A stretch of 64,000 bases of DNA, taken from Apostichopus japonicus. Taxonomy: Eukaryota > Echinodermata > Holothuroidea > Aspidochirotida > Stichopodidae. Shown here in pieces: positions 24,505-51,278 of this stretch. The translations under genes were made by a program, and so were the position numbers. The first letter of the stretch is position 1. Each line of letters starts with the position of its first letter. The stretch lies in the NCBI RefSeq assembly GCF_037975245.1, contig NC_092571.1, positions 21,003,917 through 21,067,916 of the forward strand, written 5' to 3'. A model generated the notes under the pieces. It was not told the origin of the DNA. It was given only the letters and a program-made list of their open reading frames with translations, and did not search any database.

Positions 24505-24645
24505 GGGATTGCAGAAAGATCCCAAAGAAATGAATGAAGGGATACCTTAAAAGCTTAAATTTGGTCAGAAAAGCATTAAAGGACAATTGCTTCCCATCTG
24601 GCAAAAGCATATCCCTAACAAACAGTAAACCGGCGTCGTGGAGCA
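24505..24645 (-). mobile_element. LINE fragment (zf-RVT-type reverse transcriptase C-terminal region)
   Basis: The minus strand encodes VRDMLLPDGKQLSFNAF, then FLTKFKL and FIHFFGIF. This resembles the segment just before the zinc-finger (zf-RVT) region of L1/Tx1-type LINEs, where a GxxLSFxxFxxKF pattern is common. The equivalent part of the larger LINE copy is around 41130-41240. Only about 140 bp remain. It abuts the AAT run that marks the left end of the first duplicated block. Confidence 0.5.
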
Positions 24646-24979
24646 TAATAATAATAATAATAATTTTAAAAATGCGACAAATAGAAATCTCGACATGCAT
24701 GAAGCCCGTTTAATGGTAAAGTTGCTGGTTGTCTTTAAGTTCACATCTCATCAAATTTAATGAAGTTTCTGGATTAAAGTTGATAACGACTCGTGAATTA
24801 TTATACCGGTAGTTATTTTGTTGTGTAATTCATTACCATCTTCAAAAAATAGGCTTATCTATTCAAAACTGAAAACTTATCCCTTACTTATATATGGCTC
24901 TTCAATATGTGGGCAAAAGTCTGCTCTTGCCTAATCATTCGGTTATATGTGAAAAAGAAATCTTACCTTTTACAGTATT

Positions 24980-25356
24980 ATTATTATTATTATTTAGGTT
25001 TACAGTCTTGTTCAGGGCCAAGGCCCTCTCACACGACTTTACAACTTAACCCTGGTCATTGGTAACTTGTCACACCTACACACCAAAGTGTGCACAATTC
25101 AATCAATCTCTCCTGGGGCACCACAGTGCACCACAACCACGTGTCCCCCGGGGGACTTCCCATAGGGTGCAGCCACAAACCGGCGCACGCGACTATGCAA
25201 GTTACCTCGCAAGTCCCCATTTATACACCTGGGTAAAGAGGCAATGGAGATAAAGCGCCTTGCCCAAGGACACAACGCAAAGATCTGGCCAGGGCTCGAA
25301 CCTGTAATCCTTAGATCACAAGTCCACTGCCTTAACCACTTGACCACAACGCCCTC
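24980..25356 (-). mobile_element. tRNA-derived SINE, copy 1
   Basis: On the minus strand the element begins GGGCGTTGTGGTCAAGTGG (A-box-like) and has GGTTCGAGCCC (B-box). It continues with a TTGGGCAAGGCGCTTTA core, and its 3' tail is a TAA-repeat (TAATAATAATAA). Nearly identical copies lie at 48795-49172 (minus) and 59196-59568 (plus). Length is about 375 bp. It interrupts the AT-hook-encoding remnant on its right. Confidence 0.8.
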
Positions 25357-25637
25357 GCATGAACGACACAGATGTCTGTCGATGTGATGTTTCAGTAGGT
25401 GGTTGGCAAACTCCGCATGCGACGACTTCTTTCCAGCTTCACCATCTCCAGATGGAGTTTCAAATTCTTTCCTTTGTTGTATACCCAAGAAGGAAAAGAA
25501 TCTAAAAAGGGATACACTCTTGTGCCCTCACGTTTGGCCCGATCGAGACTATAAGCACGTTTTGCTGGAGGTTTACCACTCGGAGGTCTTCCTCTTGGTC
25601 GTTTAGGAGGAGGTGCACCCGCTCCAACACTCTCCAT
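25357..25637 (-). pseudogene. Broken AT-hook-type reading frame, copy 1
   Basis: From ATG at 25637 the minus strand encodes a Pro/Lys/Arg-rich start with KRPRGRPPSGKPPAKR, an AT-hook-like motif (core RGRP). The frame then runs to TGA at 25392. After the GGGTATAC word the reading continues better in another frame (QRKEFETPSGDGEAG, then EFANHLLKHHIDRH), and copy 2 lacks the two extra bases, so copy 1 appears frameshifted. The SINE truncates its 3' side at 25356. I do not know the parent gene. It lies about 690 bp upstream of SULT A and is divergently oriented. Confidence 0.5.
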
Positions 25638-26150
25638 AGCTATAACGGACAGTGTAGCCTGTCAGAACAATTACACTATGCGAGAGTGCAAATACAGGTC
25701 TAGTGCATGGTGCTGAGATGGTACACACAGCGTATACACTACAGTGTGTACAATATCCTACGCACACCGTCTATATAAAACTTTTCGGCAACGGTTTTCC
25801 GAGCTTGGTAGTCCAATAACCGCGCATGGGCAGTGAATTAATTGTACACCTCCCACCAAAAATCACGATATCTGTCTTTTATTAAGTTTAATGTAAATAT
25901 TTTAAAAGTGTAGATGATGAATTATTTGCGAAATATAATGGCTGGTGCACTTTGCTAAGAGTAAACAATGTTTAACTTGTATCGATAATGCAGGACATGT
26001 ACCAAACTACACAAGTAAGTTGGTCCTCCTTTTTATTTTCATACATTGACTTATTTATTTGTTTATTGATAAATTTTTGGTAGGCTTAAATATAGACAAC
26101 AAATATTAATACAATGAAAGGGGCAAAGTATAGTTAATCTCTAACGGGTG

Positions 26151-26157
26151 TATAAAT
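26151..26157 (+). promoter_or_regulatory. Candidate TATA box of SULT A
   Basis: TATAAAT lies 173 bp upstream of the SULT A start codon. The same element at the same distance upstream of SULT C (51575) is conserved between the two copies. Position and function are inferred. Confidence 0.4.
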
Positions 26158-26323
26158 ATTGGTGATTTGGAGATCATATAAAACGTGACAGAATACAACT
26201 GATAGTGTTATTTATGTTAACCGTATAGTAAGTATAGTGCTGCAATTACGTACATTCCTATATAGTCAGTACCATATCTAGACTATATGTTACGGCCGTC
26301 AACCTGTCAAAAACAAAAGCAAA

Positions 26324-31562
<5,239 letters not shown>

Positions 31563-31736
31563 TCCAAAGTTTTGACGTCAGTCTCTCTCCAGCCTATTAT
31601 TAATATTAGGCTCATTCCAAGTGGAATAATTAAAACCTTCAAAAATCACATCATATTAGTCTAGTTATCTGTTATATTCCATCAAAAAATTACAAAGTCT
31701 TCAGCTGATAAAAATATATACATATATTTACACACA

Positions 31737-31902
<166 letters not shown>

Positions 31903-32864
31903 CAATGTCATGCAATGTTGTCAGTGATACCTTGATTGTGTGAGTGTGTGTGTTTACCTGATATCGGTATAGGTGCATATGTCATTGATAACTTTACAAT
32001 GATTGATATAGTGATATTACATGATATTGCAATTTTCGCGTTTGACTCTGATCATGCCTTTGATAAATCCTGAATGCGATATTGGCGTCTAGTAATTGTA
32101 TGTGTTTCCAATGAATCCCAGATTTAATTGCTCCATTGTACTTACAGTACAAAAGAACTTTGTTGATACCTGTGAGTTTAGCACTACATCGATGCTCTAT
32201 ATTTAAATAGCTGACTTTACAGTAGAGTGGGAAGTCGATTGCATCTATGACCTTCTCTTTAAGAATTTAAGTTATGTATAGATGCTGCAGTGGCCCAGTT
32301 GCTACATTGAAAAGTTTCAACTATTTGCTGCAAAATATTTATGACTGTTTCGAAACATCGACATTTTGGTAATCCTTCGATAACAATAGATAATCATGAA
32401 GTGGAAAATGGATCAATATACTCATTGGTCATCTTGCTATTATTTCGGTCGTAGTGGCGTAAGCAGCCGGGGGTTGGGGGTAGTGGGGGGGCAGGGGGAT
32501 CCCTCAGTCCGATGATGTCTCGAAGCTACGTGTTAGGGGTAAATTACCCGTCGCGTCGCACTTTTATTCCTTCAAGCCCAAGCAGGCTCGAGTGAGCATT
32601 ATTACGTTTAGATTGTGTCTATAAGGGACGACTTAGACGCTGATTTCGGGGATAATATGTAAATATGTATAAAAAATTGTAAATAGATAGACCAGGGTAA
32701 CCATTCCCAAGGTAAAAAAATAGCTATTATCGATCGGCCATAGACAACAGCAGTGATAACGTCATCTACTTCTCGTGTCAAAGGTATACCGATAGCTATT
32801 ACCGATTGGTTGGAGGCCAACGTGTCGATAGCTACGTAGGCTGAGCCAGCATGTTAGCTTATGT

Positions 32865-32990
32865 ACAAACGGCCTGTTAGTTAAGAGGTATGGTTCACGT
32901 TTTGTGTGCGCGAGGTCCCGGGTTCGATTCCCCGTCAACCTTTTATTTTTCCTTTTCTTGATTTTCTCGCATTGAAAATATCACGACACT
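32865..32990 (+). mobile_element. tRNA-derived SINE-like repeat, copy 1
   Basis: GGCCTGTTAGTTAAGAGGT (A-box-like) and GGTTCGATTCC (perfect B-box consensus, 32921-32931) are followed by a T-rich stretch and TTTTCTCGCATTG. Copies sit at 45326, 59936 and, reversed and partial, 43925-43996. The T-arm pairs imperfectly and there is no matching acceptor stem, so I do not call a functional tRNA. Confidence 0.65.
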
Positions 32991-34090
32991 CATACACGTT
33001 TAGACACCACTTAAAAATGGAATGGGCTCACCTCCACCCCCCCCCCCCCCGCTCCTCCCTCCACACAAAGCATGTTTGAAATTAAAATGTTTGTAACTAC
33101 TAATTTATTTGGTGTTGTCTTCTTTGCCCCGATGGGTGCTCATGGGATGGTGTATGGAGATTACATAAAGAAGACCAGAGTATAGATTGAAGATAGATAG
33201 ATTTATTTCGTATGATACGTTCATACGCACATACATACACACCCACACGCACGCATGCACCAGTAAATATTCGCACAAATGGTAAAAGTAACAGGTCGAT
33301 CGCTTAATTAGTTATGTGCTAAAATAGTTTCTCTCCGTTTCCCAGATAGTCAACCCTAAACGATTTCGTAGTCCCACTTCAAGGGCGTATCTACGGAAAA
33401 TAGGAACTATGGCAAACAGTGAAATTGCGCCCCTGTTCAAACATCTGACACCCAACGCTTAGATATAACTTTAACATAATAACAGCTCAAAAATACAGGT
33501 AAATCGTTTAATTAACAAATTATGGCACTACATGAAAAGTATAACTGAGCCTTCCTTTCTTTCAATGATGCAAAGTGGTCTATATAAAAGAATATGATGT
33601 CCGTTTTCCTCAGTGAAAGTATAAATGGATAGAATAGTGACAGCAAGATAGTAAGATACAAAGCCTATACGTTATCCAACAGCGGTTCTTTAGTATGATA
33701 TTAGAAATATTAATGGAACTTCAGGTTCAACAGCGGTTCATTCGTTTTACGAATTCGGAAACTTAATAAACGTAACGGAATTTAAAGTTCCTGACAAAAA
33801 TAATATTAATAATGGTGTATAGCTCTCGCCCTCCTCTCCAGACCCTCCCACGTCTCTCTATCTCTCTCCCGCTCCTCGACAATTCTTCCTCCGACTATCT
33901 ACCTCTCCAGTTCTCTCCTCTCCTATCTCAAGTATGGAGTGATCTTCCCTTGTCTTTCACCTTCGTGCACCTCCTATCTCATAATTGTCATATTCCCCGT
34001 CACCTATCCCATAATTTCCTTTCGCTCACAACATGTACGCCTATACGTCAACAACACCACCAACCATGCCCAAATAAGACTTCAATATAT

Positions 34091-34406
34091 ACCTTCACCA
34101 GGCGCGTATCCAGGAATTTGCCAAGGCAGGGGCGAAACTGTAGATTCGGCATTGCAAACTATCTAAGCGTAGCGCCACCATGAGTTGGCGCGAAGCGTAC
34201 AAGAAAATTTTGGCTGAAAATGCCTCCCAGATCGCTGAAAATGGCACTTCCCAGGCCTTGTAAGTTGCATCTTAGCATTTTCTCTTTTGAAAATACTAGC
34301 GATATCATATAAGCAATAAAAAAAAAATAAAAAATATGCTCAAGGGGAGGGGGGGGGGGTGGGGCGGCTGCCCCTTCGTCCCCTTGGCTACGCGCCTGGC
34401 CTTCAC
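34091..34406. mobile_element. hAT-like MITE in unit I, 300 bp, 8-bp TSD
   Basis: Element 34099-34398, with ends CAGGCGCGTATCC and GGCTACGCGCCTG, is flanked by ACCTTCAC and GCCTTCAC (7 of 8 matching). The same insertion is at 61157-61454 in unit III. Unit II has an empty site at 46536-46552 (TACCCTTCATGAAG). It shares the internal GCGCCACCAT/GCGTACAAGAA block with the element beside Ig-like gene 1. Confidence 0.85.
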
Positions 34407-35169
34407 GAAGAAACAAAGGAATACAATACTCGGGGGGGGGGGGAGTCTCCTAACATTATTAATTACGAAAACCAGATAAATAAATTCTTACTCCCCTGTC
34501 CCGGAATTTTAGTTATTAATGTTTTTCGTGTAAAAGCTATCTAGTCAGTGTTAGTTTCTACACCAACTACAGTAACAATACTGACACCAAAGATAATAAA
34601 TTTGACACCCTTTGTGGTGTAAAGAAATGAATCACAAGATGGTTTGAATTTAACCACCAGCTGGTGCTGGCAAATATTCAATCCAAAACGATTGCAAATT
34701 TAACACCAATGGTGTGAACTGTCACACCGGAGTGTTTGCAGTGTATAGGATACATAAAAAGTCTAATTGGACCCCACCGGAAGAGGCCGCAACCCTTTTA
34801 TTGATAAATTTGCAGAGGCGGTCAAATCTTATTTGGACCAATTTCTTTCAGAAAGTTTAAGGCAAAATACAACTACCAACCTTATACGGGCCAATTAAAA
34901 GCCACCTAAACCTTGCAAAACAATGACAGTATATTGTTATATTAATAATATAATTCAAGTATTGATGTTATCTCGTGGGCCTAGCTAGCGTTACGTTGAT
35001 TATATGAGGAGTGTTTCTTTGTTCAAACAGCACCCATGCATGGTGCCCAGGATCTAACAATCACACTATAATTACAACATTGTTTCGTTTAGCCAACAAA
35101 AAAAAAAACCCAGTTCCAGTGAGATTAATGTGTGAGCTGTGTGTACAACAGGTAGAAATAAAATCTTTT

Positions 35170-43041
<7,872 letters not shown>

Positions 43042-43924
43042 ATTGATTTCAATCTTCTTAGCGGTGTAGTTTGTTATTCAGCAGTGCATGGGTATGTATG
43101 CTATAATGCTTGCACAACTGCCAAATATTATAAAGAGGTTAAGTCCACTACCCTATGAATATAGTACGTGCTGATATATAATTCACGAAGTTTTATTTGG
43201 GTATGGCTTTTGTGAGTTGCAAACACGACTATTCACTGAACAAATATACTTTAGAAGTGTTCGCAAGATGTTACGTGCATGCGACAAGTAATGACTTTGT
43301 ATTGTGTACAAAGTACAAAGCTGAACTAAATAACCACTTGAATACTTGTAGTATCTCCTGTTGATCGTCACAACTTTCTGGTGCCTGGATAATGGGCATG
43401 GGCGGAGTTGGCGTCCAATGTTTGTCTGAAATTGATTAGCAACTCAACTATAATCTTATGCATTGTCATTTTAACAAAAATTACAGCAAAAAAAAAAAAA
43501 AAAAACCGTCAATATTTTCCCAGTGTAAGATGAAACGAGTCACTGATGGAGATATACCCCCTATAGTTAAGAGGAATACTCCAGTGGCTGAAGTTGTTTG
43601 CTTCATAAAAATCTCCCGTCTTTTTAGGTCAAATTCCATCCTCATAGCTTTTGGGAATGGCTAAGAAATGACTCTTTCAAATTGGGCGATATTTTCGCAC
43701 CTGGCAACAGCACAGTGAGTTATACCATCTGAGTAGTTCAACTAAACATTTTTTGTTTGTTTGTCTTTACACTGTATAGAACTCACCTATTTATAATAGA
43801 ATATACAATGTAACCGGTAAACCTGAGAAACTATGAAAGCAATTTAACATTTGTGCTCCGCTAGACCGATAAATTTGTAGGTAGGTTAAGGTAAGTTTGG
43901 ACAGGAGATGAACAGAAATATTTT

Positions 43925-44096
<172 letters not shown>

Positions 44097-44264
44097 CCTA
44101 TATAAAGTGCATGATCACCGAAAGTGACAAGGAGTAGCAGGAATTGAAACTATTTTATAGAGAAGATGTCGGCATGGTTGTAAAGGCAAAGCGACATACA
44201 GATTTCTGCTGAATTGAGCAGAAGTTTTAGAAATTCGGATTATTTTAATCCGCGTCGGATTATT

Positions 44265-45014
44265 TTATTCCGATTCCGTCGTAATTGTAAAGGAATTGTT
44301 TTGGTTTATCTGGGACGGCAAATCGTTTCTGATGTTTAAACCGGATGGTGCCGTGGTCTTTAGGTTTAGTTCCCAGAAATTTTCTTTCGCTTTCCTAGAT
44401 TTATCTGTCCAAGAATCGTTCTGGTCAATGGCAATAACACGCAAATTCTCAATTGAATGATTTTGGAGATTGAAGTGATTTGCAACAGGTTGGTAGATCT
44501 TTTTTGTTTTGATCGCCGATCTATGTTGTGTCATTCTCATTCTAAGAGTGTGTTTTGACTCTCCAATGTATTGTAAGTTACAAATATTGCAGTAGATGAG
44601 GTAAATGACATTTTTGGATAGGCAGTTAATTTTGTGCCGAATTTGGAACGTGCGTTTGGTTTGGTTGCTCTGAAAGGCCCCGGTCGAATCGACAAGTAAG
44701 CACGTTTTGCAATTTTGTGTACAGGACGATGATCCTGTAGTTTCTGTTTTGCTTTCCCCTAATGGGGTGTCATCCCGAAAGGATGCCCGAACTAAGATAT
44801 CCCTCAGGTTGCTGTGTCTTTTAAAAGCGATGACAGGTATTTCTGGGAAAACTGATTTCAGGCGTTCGGTGCCTTGAAGTAGGTGAAAATTCTTTTGAAT
44901 GATATTGGCCAGTGGTGGGAGACCAGGGTGGTATTCAGTAACCAATGGTACCCTTTTGGAACTGGATTGACGAGTTTTGTACGTCAATGTTTCGGTACGG
45001 GGTTTGCTTTTAGC

Positions 45015-45017
<3 letters not shown>
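44265..45017 (-). mobile_element. Penelope-like element fragment with GIY-YIG endonuclease
   Basis: A 240-aa minus-strand frame (44987-44265) contains CTQNCKTCLL (Cys-rich linker), then NVIYLIYCNICNLQYIGES, the GIY-YIG type core, then LRMRMTQHRSAIK and VANHFNLQNHS. This is the C-terminal endonuclease of Penelope-like elements. The reverse transcriptase part is missing: the element is cut at 45018 by (TA)n. The surviving frame is open, so loss may be recent. Confidence 0.8.
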
Positions 45018-45065
<48 letters not shown>

Positions 45066-45136
45066 TATATATATTTATGCATATATATATATATGTATAT
45101 ATAAATATTTATATATAAATATTTATATATATTTAC
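45018..45136. repeat. (TA)n microsatellite at the left junction of unit II
   Basis: TA dinucleotides with GTACATA and AAATATTTA interruptions. Immediately to its right the sequence becomes ACGTGTTAGGGGTAAATTAC, matching 32530 in unit I and 59690 in unit III. Confidence 0.9.
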
Positions 45137-45325
45137 GTGTTAGGGGTAAATTACCCGTCGCGTCGCACTTTTATTCCTTCAAGCCCAAACAGGCTCGAGT
45201 TAGGATTATCACGTTTAGATCTATTTCTCGTGTCGAAGGTATAACGATAGCTATTACAGATTGGCTGGGGGGCATCGTGTCGAAGCTACGCAGGCTGAGC
45301 CACCATGTTAGCTTGTGTACAAACG

Positions 45326-45440
45326 GCCTGTTGGTTAAGGGGTATCGTGAACGTTTTCGGTGCTAGAGGTCCCGGGTTCGATTCCCCGTCGTCACCCTTT
45401 TTTTCCTTTTCTTGTTTTTCTCGCATTGGAAATATCACAC
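45326..45440 (+). mobile_element. tRNA-derived SINE-like repeat, copy 2
   Basis: GGCCTGTTGGTTAAGGGGT with B-box GGTTCGATTCC at 45376-45386, then T-rich tail and TTTTCTCGCATTGG. Same family as 32865. Confidence 0.65.
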
Positions 45441-47241
45441 TCATACACGTTTAGACATCACTTAAAATGGAATGGGGTCACCACCACCCCCCCCCCACGC
45501 ACTCCTCCCTTCAAACAAAGCATGTTTGAAATTTAAATGTTTGTAGTTACTAGTTTATTTGGTGTTGTCTTCTTTGCCCCGATGGGTGCTCATGGGATGG
45601 TGTATGGAGATTACATAAAGAAGACCAGAGTATAGATTGAAGATAGATAGATTTATTTCGTATGATACGTTCATACGCACACACATACACACCCACACGC
45701 ACGCATGCACCAGTAAATATTCGCACAAATGGTAAAAGTAACAGGTCGATCGCTTAATTAGTTATGTGCTAAAATAGTTTCTCTCCGTTTCCCAGATAGT
45801 CAACCCTAAACGATTTCGTAGTCCCACTTCAAGGGCGTATCTACGGAAAATAGGAACTATGGCAAACAGTGAAATTGCGCCCTGTTCAAACATCTGACAC
45901 CCAACGCTTAGATATAACTTTAACATAATAACAGCTCAAAATACAGGTTAATCGTTTAATTAACAAATTATGGCACTAGATGAAAAGTATAACTGAGCCT
46001 TCCTTTCTTTCAATGATGCAAGGTGGTCTATATAAAATAATATGATGTCCGTTTTCCTCAGTGAAAGTATAAATGGATAGAATAGTGACAGCAAGATAGT
46101 AAGATACAAAGCCTATACGTTATCCAACAGCGGTTCTTTAGTATGATATTAGAAATATTAATGGAACTTCAGGTTCAACAGCGGTTCATTCGTTTTACGA
46201 ATTCGGAAGCATAATAAACGTAACGGAATTTAAAGTTCTTGACAAAACTAATATTAATAATGGTGTATAGCTCTCGTCCTCCTCTCCAGACCCTCCCACG
46301 TCTCTCTATCTCTCTCCCGCTCCTCGACAATTTTTCCTCCGACTATCTACCTCTCAAGTTCTCTCCTCTCCTATCTCAAGTCTGGAGCGATCTTCCCTTG
46401 TCTTTCACCTTCGTGCACCTCCTATCTCATAATTGTCATATTTCCCGTCACCTATGCCATAATTTCCTTTCGCTCACAACCTGTACGCCTATACGTCACC
46501 AACACCACCAACCATGCCCAAATAAGGCTACAATTTACCCTTCATGAAGAAACAAAGGAATACAATACCCGGGGGGGGGGGGGAGTCTACTAACATTATT
46601 AATTACGAAAACCAGATATATAACTTCTTACTCCCCTGCCCCGGAATATCAGTTATTAGTAAATTGTATTAATAATTAATTTCGTGTAAAAGCAATCTAG
46701 GCAGTGTTAGTTTCTACACCAACTACAGTAAGATGGTTTGAATTTAACCACCAGCTGGTGCTGGCAAATATGCAATCCAAAACGATTGCAAATTTAACAC
46801 CAATGGTGTGAAATAATAATAATAATAAGCAAATATTTATAGAGCGCTTTATGCAAAGGCCTCAAAGAAATGTAACACCGGAGTTTTTGCAGTGTATAGG
46901 ATACATAAAAAGTCTAATTGGACCCCACCTGAAAAGGCCGCAACCCTTTATTGATAAATTTGCAGAGGCGGTCAAATCTTATTTGGACAAATTTCTTTCA
47001 GAAAGTTTGAGGCGAAAATACAACTCCTTCATACGGGCCAATTAAAAGCCATCTAAAGCCTTGCAAAAAAAAAAAAAAATACTAATATAATTCAAGTATT
47101 GATGTTATCTCGTGGAACTAGCCTGCGTTACGTTTATTATATGAGGAGGGTTTCTTTGTTCAAACAGCAACGTTTCGCCCACAAAAAAAAACAGTTCCGA
47201 TGAGATTAATGTATGAGGTGTGGTACAACAGGTACAGGTTT

Positions 47242-48216
<975 letters not shown>

Positions 48217-48237
48217 GGAGTGGAGCGTTGTGGAGCA

Positions 48238-48484
<247 letters not shown>

Positions 48485-48794
48485 TTTAAAAATGCGACAA
48501 ATAGAAATCTCGACATGCATGAAGCCCGTTTAATGGTAAAGTTGTTAGTTGTCTTTGAGTCCACATCTCATCAAATTTAATGAAGTTTCTGGATTAAAGT
48601 TGATAACTACTCGTGAATTATTATACCGGTAGTTATTTTGTTGTGTAATTCATTACCATCTTCAAAAAATAGGCTTATCTATTCAAAACTGAAAACTTAT
48701 CCCTTACTTATATATGGCTCTTCAATATGTGGGCAAAAGTCTGCTCTTGCCTAATCATTCGGTTATATGTGAAAAAGAAATCTTACCTTACAGT

Positions 48795-49172
48795 ATTATT
48801 ATGATTATTTAGGTTTACAGTCTTGTTCAGGGCCAAGGCCTTCTCACACGACTTTACAACTTAACCCTGGTCATTGGTAACTTGTCACACCTACACACCA
48901 GAGTGTGCACAATTCAATCAATATCTCCTGGGGCACCACAGTGCACCACAACCACGTGTCCCCCGGGGGACTTCCCATAGGGTGCAGCCACAAACCGGCG
49001 CACGCGACTATGCAAGTTACCTCGCAAGTCCCCATTTATACACCTGGGTAAAGAGGCAATGGAGATAAAGCGCCTTGCACAAGGACACAACGCAAAGATC
49101 TGGCCAGGGCTCGAACCTGTAATCCTTAGATCTCAAGTCCACTGCCTTAACCACTTGACCACAACGCCCTCG
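48795..49172 (-). mobile_element. tRNA-derived SINE, copy 2
   Basis: The unit III counterpart of the SINE at 24980, in the same orientation and position, so the insertion predates the duplication. GTGGTCAAGTGGTTAAGGC and GGTTCGAGCCC are intact. Confidence 0.8.
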
Positions 49173-49454
49173 CATGAACGACACATTCTGTCGATGTGAT
49201 GTTTCAGTAGGTGGTTGGCAAACTCCGCATGCGACGACTTCTTTCCAGCTTCACCATCTCCAGATGGAGTTTCAAATTATTTCTTTTGTTGTACCCAAGA
49301 AGGAAAAGAATCTAAAAAGGTATACACTCTTGTGCCCTCACATTTGGCCCGATCGAGACTATAGGCACGTTTTGCTGGAGGATTACCACTCGGAGGTCTT
49401 CCTCTTGGTCGTTTAGGAGGAGGTGCACCCGCTCCAACACTCTCCAGTCTCCAT
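49173..49454 (-). pseudogene. Broken AT-hook-type reading frame, copy 2
   Basis: Counterpart of 25357-25637. Relative to copy 1 it has a 7-base insertion just after the ATG and a premature stop at QQKK* where copy 1 has QQRKE (in the frame after the TA difference). The RGRP AT-hook-like core is still encoded. It is also cut by the SINE. Upstream of SULT C and divergent from it. Confidence 0.5.
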
Positions 49455-49652
49455 AGCTATAACGGACAGTGTAGCCTGTCAGAAAAATTATACTATGCGA
49501 GAGTGGATAGATACAGGTCTAGTGGTGCTGAGATGGTACACACAGCGTATACACTACAGCGTGTACAATATCCTACGCACACCGTCTATATAAAACTTTT
49601 CGGCAACGGTTTTCCGAGCTTGGTAGTCCAATAACCGCGCATGGGCAGTGAA

Positions 49653-51278
49653 TTAATCAGGCGCGTATCCAGGATTTTCTAACCCGGGGGGCGCGAATTA
49701 CTATCTAAGCGGAGCGCCACCATCGGTTGGCGCGGAGCGTACAAGAAAATTTCTGGTTTTGATACCCCCCAGATCACCGGAAATGGCACTTCTCGGGCTT
49801 GAAAATGAGCAACCAGATGTACACTTTTGCCTGAGAACCAAGTATTTCTCGTGAATAAAATCACTTGAAAACATAACCCATAATGTTGCACAAAATTCAA
49901 TCTATAGACAACCAATATAGAAAAACCTCCTTGAACCCCTAACAGACAGGTCACAATTGAACGAGTAGAGGAAAGTATGATGAAGAATGTTGGTGAGGAA
50001 ATTTTGGAAAATTCCGACACAGTTAATTTATTGGTGTAGAAATATTGCAACCTCTTATAATGGCTTTTACAAAACTTGGTTGAAGGAACAGAAAAGTAGG
50101 AGATATTTCCGATATCAGGTATATCGAAACCGAACACTTCACTCATAGGCGTAGGTCACGTAGGAGGCGGGGGCTGCAGCCCCCCAATTGTTTTCCCATT
50201 TTTTTCGGGCACCTACTGAAAGAAAAATAAATAGCAATGAATAGCTTAAAATGATCTCCTTGGTAATTGAAATAAAGTTGTAAGCTTGGCCGACATTACT
50301 ACTGTAAAAGAGAGTTTTGACATAAATGGATCTGTATGCTTTTTCTCCATCTACATAAGACATTTGGTTGTTTACATTAGCATCCGGCGGTATACTGTGC
50401 AACTTTGACGGACCGTGCGGTACACGATGCCATACAATGTAATGACCGATCTTGCCTATATGATATTGGCATCGACATGTTGAATGCGCGAAAAATATTG
50501 GCTTTTTTTTCGGGCAAGTCATTACAGCCCCCAAATCCAATCTGGCTCCTACGCCTTTGACTACACACATTGACAGTTTTTGAGGCTGTTCATCGTGGAA
50601 CATGCATTTCAATGCTCATTGATATGATGTTATATCTGCTCTTTGCTTTACAAATTCGAACAGGCGTGTAGCGAGTAATTGCCAAGGGAGGGCGAAGCCT
50701 GTAGGCAAACTATCTAAGCGAAGCGCCACCATGAGTTGGCGCGAAGCGTACAAGAAAAATTTTGGCCGAAAATGCCTCCCAGATCGCTGGAAATGACACT
50801 TCCCAGGCCTTGTAAGTTGCATCTAAGCATTGTCTATTTTGAAATTACTAGCGATGTCATAAAGAAAATTTTCTCGGGGGGGGGGGGCGGTCGCCCCCTT
50901 CCCGAAATGCGTTATGTTCCCCGACGACTCGGTCGAGTTCAAGTACATTAGTGAGAGAGGAAAAACGGAAACGTCAAAAATGGAGTTGTCGGGGTAAGGG
51001 GTAGGGTGAGGCGCACACCCCCTCCGTAATCCTTGATCTGTCACTGGCTACCCTGTGTATATAATAGGGATCTTTCTCTTCCCGAGGTCTTGGCTATCTT
51101 CTACTCCCTCCTTTTCTCCTTTTTCTCTATTTTTTCTTTTTCTATTCCCTTCCTTCCTCTCCTCCTTTTCTTTTTTCCCCTCCTTTTCCCTTTTTTCTTC
51201 TCTTTTTTTTTCTCTCCTCTTTTCCTTACCCGGGGGGCGCGCGCCCCCAACGCCCCCCCTGGATACGCACCTGTTAAT
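49653..51278. mobile_element. 1.6-kb composite hAT-like MITE insertion, only in unit III
   Basis: Ends CAGGCGCGTATCCAGG (49658) and CCTGGATACGCACCTG (51273) are near-perfect inverted repeats. TTAAT flanks both sides. The empty site AGTGAATTAATTGTACACC is seen in unit I at about 25830-25848, so the insertion followed the duplication. Inside are a second element (50144-50559, ends CATAGGCGTAGG and CCTACGCCTTTG) and a further left-end copy at 50661 with the ACTATCTAAGCG block. A pyrimidine-rich run covers 51070-51230. No transposase. Confidence 0.82.
50144..50559. mobile_element. Nested MITE inside the composite element
   Basis: Inverted ends CATAGGCGTAGG and CCTACGCCTTTG. Flanks ACTTCACT and ACTACACA match at 6 of 8 positions, suggesting an old 8-bp target duplication. 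Confidence 0.6.

Noticed and set aside
32871-32940. Possible tRNA gene (B-box GGTTCGATTCC)
   Set aside because: No acceptor stem and an imperfect T-arm; at least four copies in the window point to a SINE.
33812-34183. Ser/Leu/Pro-rich plus-strand frames repeated at 46239 and 60997
   Set aside because: They lie in duplicated non-coding flank of the SULT blocks; the C-terminal part runs into a MITE and the frame differs between copies.
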